DNA of 52,921 nucleotides from a cf. Phormidesmis sp. LEGE 11477 (GCF_015207105.1 NZ_JADEXO010000032.1:1-52921), one strand, 5' to 3'. Numbered from the stretch's first letter, positions 1 through 9,572 are shown. The notes: a model not told the origin generated them from the sequence alone. Made by a program: numbers and translations.

Positions 1-818
1 AGCGTAATTACGGTCAGCTCTGGATTGCACATGAATCGCCCTGGGAAATAGGTTCCTAAGCCTCGATTGACGTATAGCCAGTTGTTGCCAACCCGGTGAA
101 GTCCTCGGCACCATTCCCAATTGCGGGCGACATGAAAGCAGCGATCGCTCAAGAAGGGCACTCGATTGCGAATCAGGCTCGGCACCCGGTGACGAATCCG
201 TTGCCATACCTGTGGAGCGGGGCCTAATCCTGGCAGGTACACTTGTCCGCCATGGGTGTGTCCCGATAGCTGCAAATCTACACGATGTTTCGATAAAGGT
301 TCTGCTGTATCAGGGTTGTGCGAGAGAACCAGGCGCGGTGTTGTGGGTGAAATCTGCTCTAGAATGCTGGGGTCGAATTCTCCAGACCACAGATCGGCAA
401 AGCCGACTATCGGAAAATCTGCTCCAAAAGGCGTCGCGATCGCGTTCCACAGTACCGGGATATTGCCCTTCTCCAAAGCCTGGGTGACCATCGCTTTTGC
501 CCCAGGTACTGAAATGTCGTGATTGCCTAATACCGCAAAGGTGCCGTAGCGACTAGGCAGCGCTTTGAGTCGGCGAACCAGCTCATAAATAGGTTCTGGC
601 GCTTGGGTAACGAAGTCGCCAGTTAGAGCAATCAGATCGGGCTGGATGGCTTCTACTTTAGCAATCGTTTTGGCTAGCAGCTGATTAGAGAGTCGCAGTC
701 CGTCGAAGTGAAAATCAGAAAGCTGGACAATCACTATGCCATTTAGCCTAGATGGCAGATTTGGGATAGAAATCGTGTACGCATCTACAGAAAGTGCGCC
801 TGATAAAAGCCTGTACAT
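1..818 (-). CDS. Calcineurin-like metallophosphoesterase, 3' end beyond the window
   Basis: Reading the minus strand from ATG at 818 gives an open frame that runs off the left edge. It carries the calcineurin-like metallophosphoesterase motifs in order: DFHFDG near the N-terminus, GDF, GNHD (codons around 518-527), SHNPD, and GHTHGGQ (around 245-263). All lie in one frame with no shift. The family uses a dinuclear metal centre to hydrolyse phosphoesters; the layout resembles membrane-associated YaeI-type enzymes. The substrate cannot be read from the sequence. An in-frame stop lies a few codons upstream of the ATG, which supports the start. About 272 codons are visible and the C-terminus is missing. 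Confidence 0.9.
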   Translation of the reverse strand, partial: MYRLLSGALSVDAYTISIPNLPSRLNGIVIVQLSDFHFDGLRLSNQLLAKTIAKVEAIQPDLIALTGDFVTQAPEPIYELVRRLKALPSRYGTFAVLGNHDISVPGAKAMVTQALEKGNIPVLWNAIATPFGADFPIVGFADLWSGEFDPSILEQISPTTPRLVLSHNPDTAEPLSKHRVDLQLSGHTHGGQVYLPGLGPAPQVWQRIRHRVPSLIRNRVPFLSDRCFHVARNWEWCRGLHRVGNNWLYVNRGLGTYFPGRFMCNPELTVIT

Positions 819-973
819 AAGCTTGTAAGTAGAGAGTTACGAGTCTCTGCCGCGCAGTTTCCTTACTATAGCGTTTGCCGACTACGGCTTTTGTCGCCTG
901 AACTTCTTATATCTAAATCTTCGCAACCTAAATATGATTAAACGCTATTCACCGAAAACACAACAAGATCGCC

Positions 974-1873
974 TTACCCGCTAAAACTAGAGGCTACTAG
1001 CATGGTACCAATACCCATATCTGAAAAAATTTCGAGCAGTAGTGAATGCGGCATGCGACCATCGAGAATATGGGCCGCGCGAACTCCTTGAGCGAGTGAT
1101 CGCACGCAGCAATTCACTTTAGGAATCATGCCGCCAGCAACTGTGCCATCGGCAATTAGGTCTCTAGCCTGCTGAATATCTAGCTGATTAAATAGCGTAG
1201 TAGGATCGTGAAAGTCTTTCATAATCCCAGGTGTATCCGTCAGCAGGATCAGTTTTTCTGCGCTGAGGGCCGCTGCTAGCTCACCAGCGACAGTATCGGC
1301 ATTGATGTTGTATGCCTGGCCTGAGGGATCAGCGGCCACGCTAGAGATAACTGGAATGTAGTCTGCGCTCACGAGCGATCGCACTAGGTCAGGTTCTACA
1401 TGGCTCACATCCCCAACGAAGCCGACGCCTGCTGCTACTGACTGGGGTCTAGCCGTTACTAAGTTACCGTCTTTTCCACATAGACCGACAGCTTTACCCC
1501 CAGACTGATTGATCAAAGACACCAGTTCTTTATTGACGCGGCCTACTAGCACCATTTCCACTACGTCCATAGTCTTAGCATCGGTAACGCGCAAACCGTC
1601 TTTGAACTGGGGCTCAATACTCAGCTTGGTAAGCCAGGTATTAATTTCGGGGCCGCCGCCATGCACAATCACCGGGCGAATGCCGACACTGGCCATAAAG
1701 ACAACATCGCGAATGACACTAGCCTTTAGACTGCTGTCTTTCATTGCCGCGCCGCCATATTTGACGACAATAGTACGACCGTGAAACTGCTGAATATAAG
1801 GCAGCGCTTCGCTGAGGATACGAACGCGTAGGGCTTCACTTTCAGGGGTGTGGGTATTCGGGTCGGGGGCCAT
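974..1873 (-). CDS. argB: Acetylglutamate kinase
   Basis: This 299-residue protein matches acetylglutamate kinase, which phosphorylates N-acetylglutamate in the second step of arginine synthesis. Visible family motifs are KYGGAAMK near residue 40, VHGGGPEIN near residue 70 and a C-terminal GGMIPKV segment. The length is normal for the cyanobacterial enzyme, which is a target of the nitrogen signal protein PII; PII binding itself cannot be read here. It sits 48 bp downstream of the shikimate kinase gene on the same strand, so the two may be co-transcribed. Confidence 0.96.
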   Translation of the reverse strand: MAPDPNTHTPESEALRVRILSEALPYIQQFHGRTIVVKYGGAAMKDSSLKASVIRDVVFMASVGIRPVIVHGGGPEINTWLTKLSIEPQFKDGLRVTDAKTMDVVEMVLVGRVNKELVSLINQSGGKAVGLCGKDGNLVTARPQSVAAGVGFVGDVSHVEPDLVRSLVSADYIPVISSVAADPSGQAYNINADTVAGELAAALSAEKLILLTDTPGIMKDFHDPTTLFNQLDIQQARDLIADGTVAGGMIPKVNCCVRSLAQGVRAAHILDGRMPHSLLLEIFSDMGIGTMLVASSFSG

Positions 1874-1921
1874 AGGAATAAAGGCTCAAAAAGACTGGCC
1901 GTAGAAGGGAGCTTAAGTATC

Positions 1922-2659
1922 TTAAATATTAGGGGAGACCGGATTGATCGAGGTTTGATTAATTTGAATTTGGTCTACGGCTAGCTTTGGATCGGGGCGA
2001 ATGCTGGCCTGAATAGCTTTGAGAATGCGATCGCAAGTTCGGCCAACTGACTTTCCTTCATATTCAATGCGAATATCAGCTTGAGCATAGAGATCGCCCC
2101 GTTTAGCCATCAATTCTGTGAGCTTGTTAGATAAGTTCGCATCTTTTAGCAGCGGGCGAGAGCTATCACCAGAAAGTCTAGCTACCAGGATAGGGATGGG
2201 CACATCTAGCCAGATCACAACGCCATGGTGTAGGTAGCTCCAGTTCATCTGGTCGATGATGATACCGCCACCTGTAGCCACCACCAGGTTGGTATAAATA
2301 GATACTTGAGAGAGAACCTGCGTTTCTAGCTGCCGAAACGCAGGTTCGCCAGCACTAGCAAATAGCTCACTCACTTTTTGGCTAGCTGACTGTTCGATCA
2401 GCGCATCGGTATCGACAAACCCATAGCCCAAGCGGTTTGCTAGCTTTCGCCCAATGGTTGTCTTGCCAGCGCCCATCATGCCAATTAGATAGAGATTTGT
2501 TTTCTTCAGATCGGCCTTAAGTTCGTCGATCCGAAGATTACTGATTTTTGGTTTACTAATTTTGGATTTACGGGCTTTGGGTTTGCGGGCTTTGGGTTTA
2601 CGAGCTCGGGACTTGCCGGAGGGTTGATGAGGTTGTGTAGCTGAAGTCGGGGGAGTCAT
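1922..2659 (-). CDS. aroK: Shikimate kinase with a basic N-terminal extension
   Basis: Shikimate kinase phosphorylates shikimate with ATP in chorismate synthesis. The P-loop GMMGAGKTT lies at about residues 60-68, followed by DTD and a VATGGG segment, as in AroK. I chose ATG at 2659, giving 245 residues. A longer frame from TTG at 2722 would overlap the upstream gene by 31 bp. Before the kinase fold there is an extension of about 55 residues with tandem Lys/Arg-rich units (KPKAR, KSK, KPK) encoded by imperfect 15-bp DNA repeats. The extension is not part of the known fold and is probably disordered. Confidence 0.93.
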   Translation of the reverse strand: MTPPTSATQPHQPSGKSRARKPKARKPKARKSKISKPKISNLRIDELKADLKKTNLYLIGMMGAGKTTIGRKLANRLGYGFVDTDALIEQSASQKVSELFASAGEPAFRQLETQVLSQVSIYTNLVVATGGGIIIDQMNWSYLHHGVVIWLDVPIPILVARLSGDSSRPLLKDANLSNKLTELMAKRGDLYAQADIRIEYEGKSVGRTCDRILKAIQASIRPDPKLAVDQIQINQTSINPVSPNI

Positions 2660-2691
2660 GGGCCTGATGAAGCATGTCCTATTATGGCACC

Positions 2692-3246
2692 TCAGCGCGC
2701 CCGGTCGATCAGCGCCAGCCAAAGCTGTCGTTCACCACCGGGCGCGCTGTAAAATAATAGATCTATCAAAAGTCGCAAGGCTAGCTGTGTGAGGGCTTCG
2801 GTCTTTAGGCCAGGCGTGGCCATGCGATCGCTATACATATTGCTGAAGTTATCTAGATAATCTCCTAAAACGGCTGCCCTATGAGGGGGTTCTCCCACGG
2901 TGCTCAGTGCCTCTAGCCGAGTGATCGCCTCACGCACTCGATCATGGTGGGCTCTAGCCAAGTGACAAACCACTAGAACTAGCGCCCGCGCCTCCTCAAC
3001 GTCTAGCTTTTTGCGCCCTTGTCCTTTACGCAGTGGACTGGACTGGCGCAATCGCCACAGTCCTACTCGATCGGAGAGCATTTCTGATAGCTTTAGATCT
3101 TTGGCTGCTACTAGCACCGCATCGGATCCAATATCTGCCAGTGCCTCTATCGCCATCAGCACCAAGTCTAACTGAGCTTTGATGCTGATAAGCTGAAGCG
3201 CTGATAGGTTTGTTACGGGCAAAGACGCATCCACAGCAGTCGACAT
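2692..3246 (-). CDS. DUF3038 family protein
   Basis: This 184-residue cyanobacterial protein resembles the DUF3038 family, recognised by the LDLVLMAIEALADIGSDA-type segment at about residues 27-45 and a helical remainder. It has no signal peptide or membrane segment, so it is probably a soluble cytoplasmic protein. The function of the family is unknown. The ATG at 3246 is the only good start. It lies directly upstream of aroK on the same strand (32 bp to the aroK start) and could share its transcript. The family assignment is from memory of the pattern. Confidence 0.75.
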   Translation of the reverse strand: MSTAVDASLPVTNLSALQLISIKAQLDLVLMAIEALADIGSDAVLVAAKDLKLSEMLSDRVGLWRLRQSSPLRKGQGRKKLDVEEARALVLVVCHLARAHHDRVREAITRLEALSTVGEPPHRAAVLGDYLDNFSNMYSDRMATPGLKTEALTQLALRLLIDLLFYSAPGGERQLWLALIDRAR

Positions 3247-3352
3247 GATTCAAAAGACTACGGCAATTGTGCCATAGCGAAGTCACCCTTCTATGACTAC
3301 AGGTATGACTACAGAACTAGCGGCTTATAAGACTAGCTGTGGGTAGAACCAA

Positions 3353-4321
3353 CTATAGAGCGCAGACTTGTTTGCCCCACTGTAACCGCGCGTTCGCACC
3401 CTGAGATCTATTTAGACAGTCAAACAGGCTAACCCTCAAAGACTGGCGACCGCGAACGGATCGTCGTTCGAGTAGTCCAAATATCCTTTCCTCTTCTAAA
3501 CTATTAGCACCAAAAAAAATCGCGCCTACGGACGAGCAGCTTTCTATTAGCTCACTAGATAGCCGTTCCAAGAATTGAGGTGATTGCAATATTGAGGTCG
3601 CTGCTGCGCCGCTGAGCGATAGGTACATGCCGTAAGGACGACTCTCTGGGATGGACTCATATAGTCGGCTTAGCTGTAAGGAGCTTACTAGCACGCTGGT
3701 TTCTCTGTTCGTCTCGATTTCTTCGGTAGCACTAAGAATAGTATTGGTGCAGATTAGTGAACTTCCTGGCACTGCTGCTGCTGCTAGCGTTCTAGCTAGG
3801 CCCTCTCGGCTTTCTTCGACGTCTATTCTGATCCTATAGCTGCCTTCTCTACCGGATTCGTAGCTATTGGCTAGCACGGTGTACCTACCAGTAATCGGTA
3901 AGCGAACTACCAGCCTAGAATCGTCGTTAGTCCGGCTAATATCATCGTTCTCACTAATTCTTTCTCCGGTTGGGTCTAACAAAATTAGATACGGATCAAA
4001 GTCTTCGCTTTCTAAATAGATCGTGGCATATTCTCCGCTTCGCCCCATAAAGTCGTAGCGGTCGTAGAAGCTACCGTCATCTAGCCGCGTATCTACGTCG
4101 CTTAGATTTCCTTCAATGCTAGCCCCTTCAACAATCAAGGGAGCAACAGGGCTAGTTGGTTGACCCAAAGAGCTGCTGGCTAGCAAACCCCAGCAAGCAG
4201 CCACTGTTCCTACTGTTGCTCCTAGCGTTAGGGCAACGCTTCCTTTTAATACTGTATTTGATAAACACAGTTTGTCTGGGTTGGGTGTTAATAGCTGATG
4301 GCCTAAACGATTTTCAGTCAC
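3353..4321 (-). CDS. Exported protein with a PPC (pre-peptidase C-terminal) domain
   Basis: The 322-residue protein begins at GTG 4321. A hydrophobic segment at about residues 27-52 looks like a signal or membrane anchor. Residues ~65-165 look like a bacterial PPC domain: a start such as IEGNL, a YDRYDF core, then DPYLILLDPTGE and a tail such as GRYTVLANSYE. This beta-sandwich is common in secreted cyanobacterial proteins. The C-terminal ~150 residues are not recognised. No peptidase domain is present, so it is probably a stand-alone binding or envelope protein. A second PPC gene lies at 5423-6340, separated by a Nif3-like gene. Confidence 0.75.
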   Translation of the reverse strand: MTENRLGHQLLTPNPDKLCLSNTVLKGSVALTLGATVGTVAACWGLLASSSLGQPTSPVAPLIVEGASIEGNLSDVDTRLDDGSFYDRYDFMGRSGEYATIYLESEDFDPYLILLDPTGERISENDDISRTNDDSRLVVRLPITGRYTVLANSYESGREGSYRIRIDVEESREGLARTLAAAAVPGSSLICTNTILSATEEIETNRETSVLVSSLQLSRLYESIPESRPYGMYLSLSGAAATSILQSPQFLERLSSELIESCSSVGAIFFGANSLEEERIFGLLERRSVRGRQSLRVSLFDCLNRSQGANARLQWGKQVCAL

Positions 4322-4488
4322 TTGTACTAATTGAACCTAGGTAACCTAGTTCTATTTATTCACTCCTTACTATTGCATCCGCTCGGACTAATCCGATACT
4401 CCGACATGGTCAACTTGACTATCTGCTTATTTACGATCTCACGCAGCCCTCTATTCTTGTCGGAAATTTAACTATCAGGCGTCTATTG

Positions 4489-5301
4489 TTAGAAAAATTG
4501 CCTGAAGTCTTCATCTTGTTCGCTAAGCTGAGACCAAGTAACGCCTTGGCGCTGAAACCAGCCCACCAGCTTTTGACAGGCAGGTCTTTCTGTAGCGTAG
4601 TGACCAGCATCAATCAGCACGAGGTCTTGGTCGCGGCTAGCTTGAAATTGATGAAATTTGCAGTCCGCAGTGAGGTAGGCCTGTGCGCCTGTTTGCTTCA
4701 CCGCATTAATGTAGCTAGCACCAGAGCCGCCTAGTACGGCTATTCTTTCGATGGACTGCTGTAAGTTAGCAGCCGGAGAGTATAGCAAACGCGGTGGAGC
4801 CATCACTGACTGAATTTTTTCTAGTAGCTGCTGAAGCGTTTGTGCGGGTAGAAGATTGCCAACTCTGCCGTAGCCCCTGGCGGTATCTTGACCAGGCGCG
4901 GTAGGTACTACTGGGGCGATCGCCTGCAAGTCTAGCTGCTGGGCAAGTACGTCGGCGGTGCCATCTGCGACCTGATCAAAGTTGGTATGGGCAGTGTAGA
5001 TGCCGATATCGTGGGCGATCGCTAGCCGAATCATATCGCCCACACTGTCACCTGCCATCACTGACGAGAGCCCGCCAAAGATCAGCGGATGATGGGCAAA
5101 GATCAAGTTGACAGGCAGTCCGTTAGCTTTTAGGGCGATCGCCTCATGCATCACCGCTAGCGTCGGTGTCAAGCACACGAGTATCCCGGCGGGTTCGCGC
5201 AGTATGTCGGGCTCTACCTGCCAGCCGCAGTTGTCCCATTTTTCTTGCCAGGTAGGGTTTGCCCACTGCTCAAAGGTGCTGATTACATCACTAATGATCA
5301 T
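4489..5301 (-). CDS. Nif3-like dinuclear metal centre protein
   Basis: The 270-residue protein matches the Nif3/YbgI/DUF34 family, which forms a toroidal hexamer with a dinuclear metal site. Visible metal-binding features are FAHHPLIFGG (H70, H71), an HTNFD segment near residue 105, and a C-terminal DAGHYATERP segment. Family members have been suggested as GTP cyclohydrolase-like or metal-chaperone proteins, but the physiological role is not settled. The ATG at 5301 gives the usual N-terminus with the NCGWQV segment. Confidence 0.93.
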   Translation of the reverse strand: MIISDVISTFEQWANPTWQEKWDNCGWQVEPDILREPAGILVCLTPTLAVMHEAIALKANGLPVNLIFAHHPLIFGGLSSVMAGDSVGDMIRLAIAHDIGIYTAHTNFDQVADGTADVLAQQLDLQAIAPVVPTAPGQDTARGYGRVGNLLPAQTLQQLLEKIQSVMAPPRLLYSPAANLQQSIERIAVLGGSGASYINAVKQTGAQAYLTADCKFHQFQASRDQDLVLIDAGHYATERPACQKLVGWFQRQGVTWSQLSEQDEDFRQFF

Positions 5302-5422
5302 CTATGGCTTCAGATCGTTTCTTGAAGGGTGCTGTGTGTCTTCAACATACCAGTCTTCTTAACGGTTATTTCTTGTCAGTTGCTTGCTATCGGCTGCTTG
5401 AGTGAAGTTATTTTGAGGGAAG

Positions 5423-6340
5423 TTATTTGAGTGGGACTACACGATTCAACAGTATGCTAGTAGGCGTAGCCCCTGAGAAACTTAGCGTGTAGTCAAACCG
5501 TCCGCCGCCGTCATTCTGCCAGCCACTGATTCGATTGTCTTGAGACAGAATCGGATCGTTGTTATAGCTGGTGACGACTGCGAAATAGACATTCGTTTCT
5601 GGAATAATCAGCTCGTCGATGTGAGATTGCCGCCCTCCGGCGCTGTCATCCACGCTGGCTAGTAATCGCCCTGCTTGATCAAAGACGAATAGCTGAGAAT
5701 CGTCGCTAGTATATAGACTGCCAGTTAGCACCTGAGTGACTTCTAGGTTGATAGAGACGCGATCGCCTCGTCCGGCCACGAATCCGTATACCTGACGACC
5801 CTGACCGACTCTCCCTGAGACCACGGTCAATCCACGATCTAAATTGACGGATTCGGCAGGCAGCAGCGCAGAGCGATCGCTAAGGTTTAGCGGCACCGCC
5901 AGGCGTTCGGCTTCTGTTAGCAGCCTAGTGCGATATTGATTGTCCGTCGCCTCGGCAACGCCAGATTCCCACTCCAGGTACCGGCTTGGGGGCTGGTTTG
6001 TTCTAACCGAGTCTAAAGGCGTGACAGTAAGCTGATAAGAATTAGTGCGATCGCAAGCTTCAGAAGCCGCTAAAATCCTATTTGTTAAACGGTACTGCTC
6101 CATCTGACGGCGTAGTGCCATCAAAGATAGCCGCTGAGTATCGGTCGTTTGTTCGTCGGCTATAAGGATGCCAGCAACTGTGATCGCCTCACTCCAGCGG
6201 CTGCTGCAGATTGCCCGGTCTAAGTCAAAAGTAGTATTTTTTTGCGCTTGTGCAGGCGATCTAGTGAGCAGCATCGCCAATAGTACTCCCCCACAGCCTA
6301 TGCAACGACCAAACTTTTGCCAGAAGCGAGTTTTTCGCAC
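5423..6340 (-). CDS. Secreted PPC-domain protein
   Basis: The 305-residue protein starts at GTG 6340, behind a strong ribosome-binding site (AGGAGAAA). Residues 1-33 form a clear signal peptide ending in AQA, so the mature protein is exported. The N-terminal part is helical, with Cys near residues 45 and 95. The C-terminal half (about 160-305) looks like a PPC beta-sandwich (VYGFVAGRGDRVSINLEV; SQLFVFDQAGRLLAS). Such proteins are common in the cyanobacterial periplasm; the function is not known. Confidence 0.78.
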   Translation of the reverse strand: MRKTRFWQKFGRCIGCGGVLLAMLLTRSPAQAQKNTTFDLDRAICSSRWSEAITVAGILIADEQTTDTQRLSLMALRRQMEQYRLTNRILAASEACDRTNSYQLTVTPLDSVRTNQPPSRYLEWESGVAEATDNQYRTRLLTEAERLAVPLNLSDRSALLPAESVNLDRGLTVVSGRVGQGRQVYGFVAGRGDRVSINLEVTQVLTGSLYTSDDSQLFVFDQAGRLLASVDDSAGGRQSHIDELIIPETNVYFAVVTSYNNDPILSQDNRISGWQNDGGGRFDYTLSFSGATPTSILLNRVVPLK

Positions 6341-6513
6341 TTTTGCTTTCTCCTATTCTCCTAAAAAGAGCAACTCCAACCTGTGTATGCGCGCTAGTAA
6401 GTATCCCAAGGCGGGCACGTTATGCCTGTCAAATATGGCTAGGTAGGTAATAGATTGTCATGACTTCAGTATGCCCGGCTCATTTTCTATAGGCACTCAT
6501 AGATAAACATAGA

Positions 6514-8325
6514 ATGCAAGAGAAACTGAAAGTGCTTGTCGTCGATGACGAGCCAAACAACCTAGATTTGCTGCACCGAACGTTTCACCGAGATTTTCAG
6601 GTGTTTAGAGCTGCTAGCGGCGCTGAGGCTCTCAAAATTTTGGATGACAAAGGTGAGATGGCTGTCATTATCTCTGACCAGCGCATGCCAAAGATGAACG
6701 GTACAGAGCTCTTTAGTCGCACTATTGAGAGTTTTCCTGACACCATCCGCATCGTGCTAACAGGCTATACCGATGTGGAAGATTTAGTGTCAGCTATCAA
6801 TGCTGGAAAGGTGTTCAAATACATCACCAAACCCTGGAAGCCGAAAGCCTTAAAAGAGACCGTGACTCAAGCTGCCCAAGCGTACAAGCTGGTCAAACGT
6901 CGTACTCTCACGCTTAGTCGTGCCCTTAGGCAAGAGTCTCTTAGCAACGAAATTATGACGGCTGTGCGGAGTTCTCTTGACTATCGCAGTACTCTACAGT
7001 CAGTTGTCAGTGCTCTAGGACAGGCGGCAACGGCAGACTTTTCAGTGCTCTATCCAATAAATCTCCCGATAAGTCTGACGCCGGTAGATCCTGCGGCAGT
7101 AAAATCATCAGAAAGCTGGCAGACTTCAGAAAGCTGGCAGACTTCAGAAAGCTGGCAGACTGTGGAGAGCGTTCTAAAACCGTTGATCTACTATCGGGAT
7201 GCTGAGGCTGAAAAGCTCGTAAGATGCCACTCTCTTAGTCTTTCGGACTACAGCCAAACTTGGCGACGTTCGTCTCTTATCTCTAGTATAAAAGAGATAA
7301 AAATTTTCTCTGAAACATTAGAAATAGAGAACAAAGTTTTCACCAGGATATTTGTTCCTTTTTTGGAAAAAGATACTTTGCTAGTCAGCGTTTGTCTATA
7401 CAAAGAAACGCAAGATTCGCAATGGATCTCAGAGGCGACTAAGCTGCTGACGCACATCACAGACCAAGTAACATTAGCAATCTCACACGCTAAGCTATAT
7501 CGGCAAATTCAGTGCCAGTCGATGAAAATGCAGGCAGAGCTGGAGGTTGCTAGACAGATCCAGAGCAATCTTTTGAGTCAGAACTGGCCAGATACTCCGG
7601 GGTTGAAGATTCAGGCCCGCTGCCAGCCTGCTAGAGAAGTCGGCGGTGATTTTTTTGAAGTATTTGCTCATCCCCAAGGAGATATTTGGCTAGCTGTCGG
7701 CGATGTCTCTGGGAAAGGGGTCCCGGCAGCACTGTTTATGTCGAGTGCAATTTCGGTGCTGCGCCGTGAGCTGGCGCAAGAGCACTCTCCTGAACCGGAA
7801 AAGGTAATGAGCAATCTAAACCTCGCGCTCTCTAACGATCTAATCAGCAGTAACTGCTTCATTACGATGGCTTTGGTTCGCTATAGTGCAAAGACATGCC
7901 AGCTAGTGTACGCTAACGCAGGCCACGTCTACCCTGTGGTCTGGCCCCATCGAAGACTGGTCAATCAGCTTGAAAAGGATGGATCGGCAGATGAGATAAA
8001 ACCGACATACTTGAATGTTAGGGGCGTTCCTTTGGGAATTTTGTCAGATTGGCAGGCAGAGGCTGGGAAGCTCAGTCTCTCGGTTGGCGATGTTGTGCTA
8101 TTGACAACTGATGGCATTACAGAAGCAACGGTAGCTGCGTCAAAGAGCGGTGGCCATGGCAATGGGCACGGCTGTATGTTGAAACAAGAGGGTCTTTGGC
8201 AGTTTCTACAGCAGCAGCCTGCTGATCTAGATTTAGACGTTTTACTCTCACATGTTCGCCTTCGCGAGGGAGAACAAGAAGACGATCAAACAATCTTGTC
8301 GCTGGAGGTGACATCATCATGTTGA
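6514..8325 (+). CDS. Response regulator with GAF-like region and PP2C (SpoIIE/RsbU) phosphatase
   Basis: The 603-residue protein has an N-terminal receiver domain (DDE at 11-13, phospho-Asp about D55, Lys in TKPWKP near 107). A GAF-like region follows at about residues 145-330, then a C-terminal SpoIIE-type PP2C phosphatase domain at about 345-600 (AREVGGDFFEV, GDVSGKGVPAALFM, TDGITEA). This layout is typical of RsbU-like phosphatases, which dephosphorylate an anti-sigma-factor antagonist on a signal. A coiled segment at ~330-345 links GAF to PP2C. An 18-bp unit repeated three times encodes SESWQT units at about residues 199-216. The next gene overlaps by 7 bp and encodes the matching kinase-like partner. 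Confidence 0.93.
   Translation: MQEKLKVLVVDDEPNNLDLLHRTFHRDFQVFRAASGAEALKILDDKGEMAVIISDQRMPKMNGTELFSRTIESFPDTIRIVLTGYTDVEDLVSAINAGKVFKYITKPWKPKALKETVTQAAQAYKLVKRRTLTLSRALRQESLSNEIMTAVRSSLDYRSTLQSVVSALGQAATADFSVLYPINLPISLTPVDPAAVKSSESWQTSESWQTSESWQTVESVLKPLIYYRDAEAEKLVRCHSLSLSDYSQTWRRSSLISSIKEIKIFSETLEIENKVFTRIFVPFLEKDTLLVSVCLYKETQDSQWISEATKLLTHITDQVTLAISHAKLYRQIQCQSMKMQAELEVARQIQSNLLSQNWPDTPGLKIQARCQPAREVGGDFFEVFAHPQGDIWLAVGDVSGKGVPAALFMSSAISVLRRELAQEHSPEPEKVMSNLNLALSNDLISSNCFITMALVRYSAKTCQLVYANAGHVYPVVWPHRRLVNQLEKDGSADEIKPTYLNVRGVPLGILSDWQAEAGKLSLSVGDVVLLTTDGITEATVAASKSGGHGNGHGCMLKQEGLWQFLQQQPADLDLDVLLSHVRLREGEQEDDQTILSLEVTSSC
7108..7161 (+). repeat. Three perfect 18-bp tandem repeats inside the PP2C regulator gene
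   Basis: The unit TCAGAAAGCTGGCAGACT occurs three times without gaps or changes, at 7108-7125, 7126-7143 and 7144-7161. Each copy encodes SESWQT and keeps the frame, so the copies lengthen a linker within the GAF-like region. Perfect identity suggests a recent slippage or duplication event, and the copy number may vary between strains. Confidence 0.97.
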
Positions 8326-8792
8326 AAACCGAGCTGACTGTCCCTAGCGATCTACGGTTTATGGAGGTGGTGGAACACTGGCTGCTAGAGTCTTTGCGGC
8401 TAGAGATTGATCAAGATAACGTAGACTGGGCCGAGGTGAGAATGCGGCTGCGATTAGTGGTGGTAGAAGTCTATTCCAACATTGTTCGACACGCCCATAG
8501 CGATCAGCCAGATCTACCCATCCTTATTCGTATTGAGCTAGACGAGAAGAATAACCTTCTGCTAGAAGTTTGGGATCAAGGTGAGGGGTTTCGGCTAGAT
8601 GACTACGCAGCGCCTTCTCCTTCTGACTTTCAAGAGGGTGGCTACGGTTGGTTGATTCTTAATCGGATTATGGATCGAGTCGAGTATCATCTTCAGGTGG
8701 GGGGCGATCGCAACTGCTTGAAGTTGGAAAAAGATTTAGCTTCAAACAATAAGCACCAGAAGCCCCAAAAGCCTCACACAAATAGTGTCTAG
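8319..8792 (+). CDS. RsbW-like anti-sigma factor kinase (HATPase)
   Basis: The 157-residue protein matches the RsbW/SpoIIAB-like GHKL ATPase family. It has an N-box-like segment EVYSNIVRHAH at about residues 50-60, a G1-like WDQGEGF near residue 90, and GGYGWLIL near 110. Its start lies inside the upstream phosphatase gene (7 bp overlap) behind GGAGGTGA, so the two are translationally coupled. In partner-switch systems this protein phosphorylates an anti-sigma antagonist and the PP2C protein reverses it. No STAS-domain antagonist or sigma factor is next door. Confidence 0.88.
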   Translation: MLKTELTVPSDLRFMEVVEHWLLESLRLEIDQDNVDWAEVRMRLRLVVVEVYSNIVRHAHSDQPDLPILIRIELDEKNNLLLEVWDQGEGFRLDDYAAPSPSDFQEGGYGWLILNRIMDRVEYHLQVGGDRNCLKLEKDLASNNKHQKPQKPHTNSV

Positions 8793-8870
8793 AGAAAAGG
8801 ACACTAGCCAATGCTGGTGCCCCGAGGATGTTTATTGGGTTGAATCGAGGTATTGGCCTCGAAGTGAGTA

Positions 8871-9572
8871 TTAAATAGCGCGGTTGGTGTACAGCGCGAT
8901 CGCATCTTCTGGTTTGACCACAACGACAGAAGGCGCGGTCGTTCTACCTACCAAAACACCGGCTGCTGCTCCTCCGGCCACTTCCCATATATCGGGTCTA
9001 CCAAAAACTTCACCGAGAACATAGCCACCAACTGCGCCAATTGCGGCATCACCTAGGATTGCACCTGTTGACGTCTGTCTGGGATCTTTGCGCTCAGATA
9101 ATAGGTCGGAGCGGGCACTGATGCTAAAGATTTGATTGTCGATTTCGATGGCGTTAGCAACATAGACTAGGCCACCGTCTGAAGGCTCAAACCGACCGCG
9201 AATCAAGGTGCCAACTGGTAGCTGTCGCCCGTTTAAGTTAGAGACGTTTTTGATTACAAGATCATAGTCATGTGATTCTCTTTTATCTAGATATAGCGTC
9301 TGATTCTGCCTCAGCTTGGTATCTAGAACAGATTGCTGTGTGCTTTGAGTGGGCCTGTTTTGAGCGGTCGTGCTTTGAGTAGGTCTGCTTTGGATGGTGC
9401 CAGAGGGCTGTGCGGTCGGATTTGAGCGCTGAGACGAAAAGACCTGAGCACTTGCCTCTAGGGATAAAGGACCAGTGCCCAGCATCAACAGAGCAGAAAG
9501 CCCGCCAAAAGCAAGCGGGAGAGCCCAGAATCGAGTGGAATGAGAAGTGAGCGGTCGAGCTAGGGATTTCAT
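8871..9572 (-). CDS. Exported protein with glycine-zipper-like C-terminus
   Basis: I chose ATG 9572 (233 residues) over a TTG two codons upstream. The N-terminus carries a hydrophobic segment (about residues 15-42) ending in ASAQ, probably a signal peptide. It is followed by a Ser/Thr/Gln/Pro-rich linker (45-85) and a beta-rich segment (90-155). The C-terminal part is Gly/Ala-rich (GAILGDAAIGAVGGYVLG, then GGAAAGVLVG), a glycine-zipper pattern seen in membrane-inserting or outer-membrane proteins. The middle recalls TrbI-like beta domains, but this is not firm. The function is unknown. It converges with the RsbW-like gene. Confidence 0.68.
   Translation of the reverse strand: MKSLARPLTSHSTRFWALPLAFGGLSALLMLGTGPLSLEASAQVFSSQRSNPTAQPSGTIQSRPTQSTTAQNRPTQSTQQSVLDTKLRQNQTLYLDKRESHDYDLVIKNVSNLNGRQLPVGTLIRGRFEPSDGGLVYVANAIEIDNQIFSISARSDLLSERKDPRQTSTGAILGDAAIGAVGGYVLGEVFGRPDIWEVAGGAAAGVLVGRTTAPSVVVVKPEDAIALYTNRAI

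Noticed and set aside
212-522. Plus-strand open frames at the left end
   Set aside because: They are antisense to the metallophosphoesterase gene, which has all family motifs in one frame.
2660-2722. TTG start for aroK
   Set aside because: It overlaps the DUF3038 gene and adds residues unrelated to the family; ATG at 2659 is preferred.
7108-7161. CRISPR-like repeat
   Set aside because: The units are in tandem without spacers and in frame within a gene.
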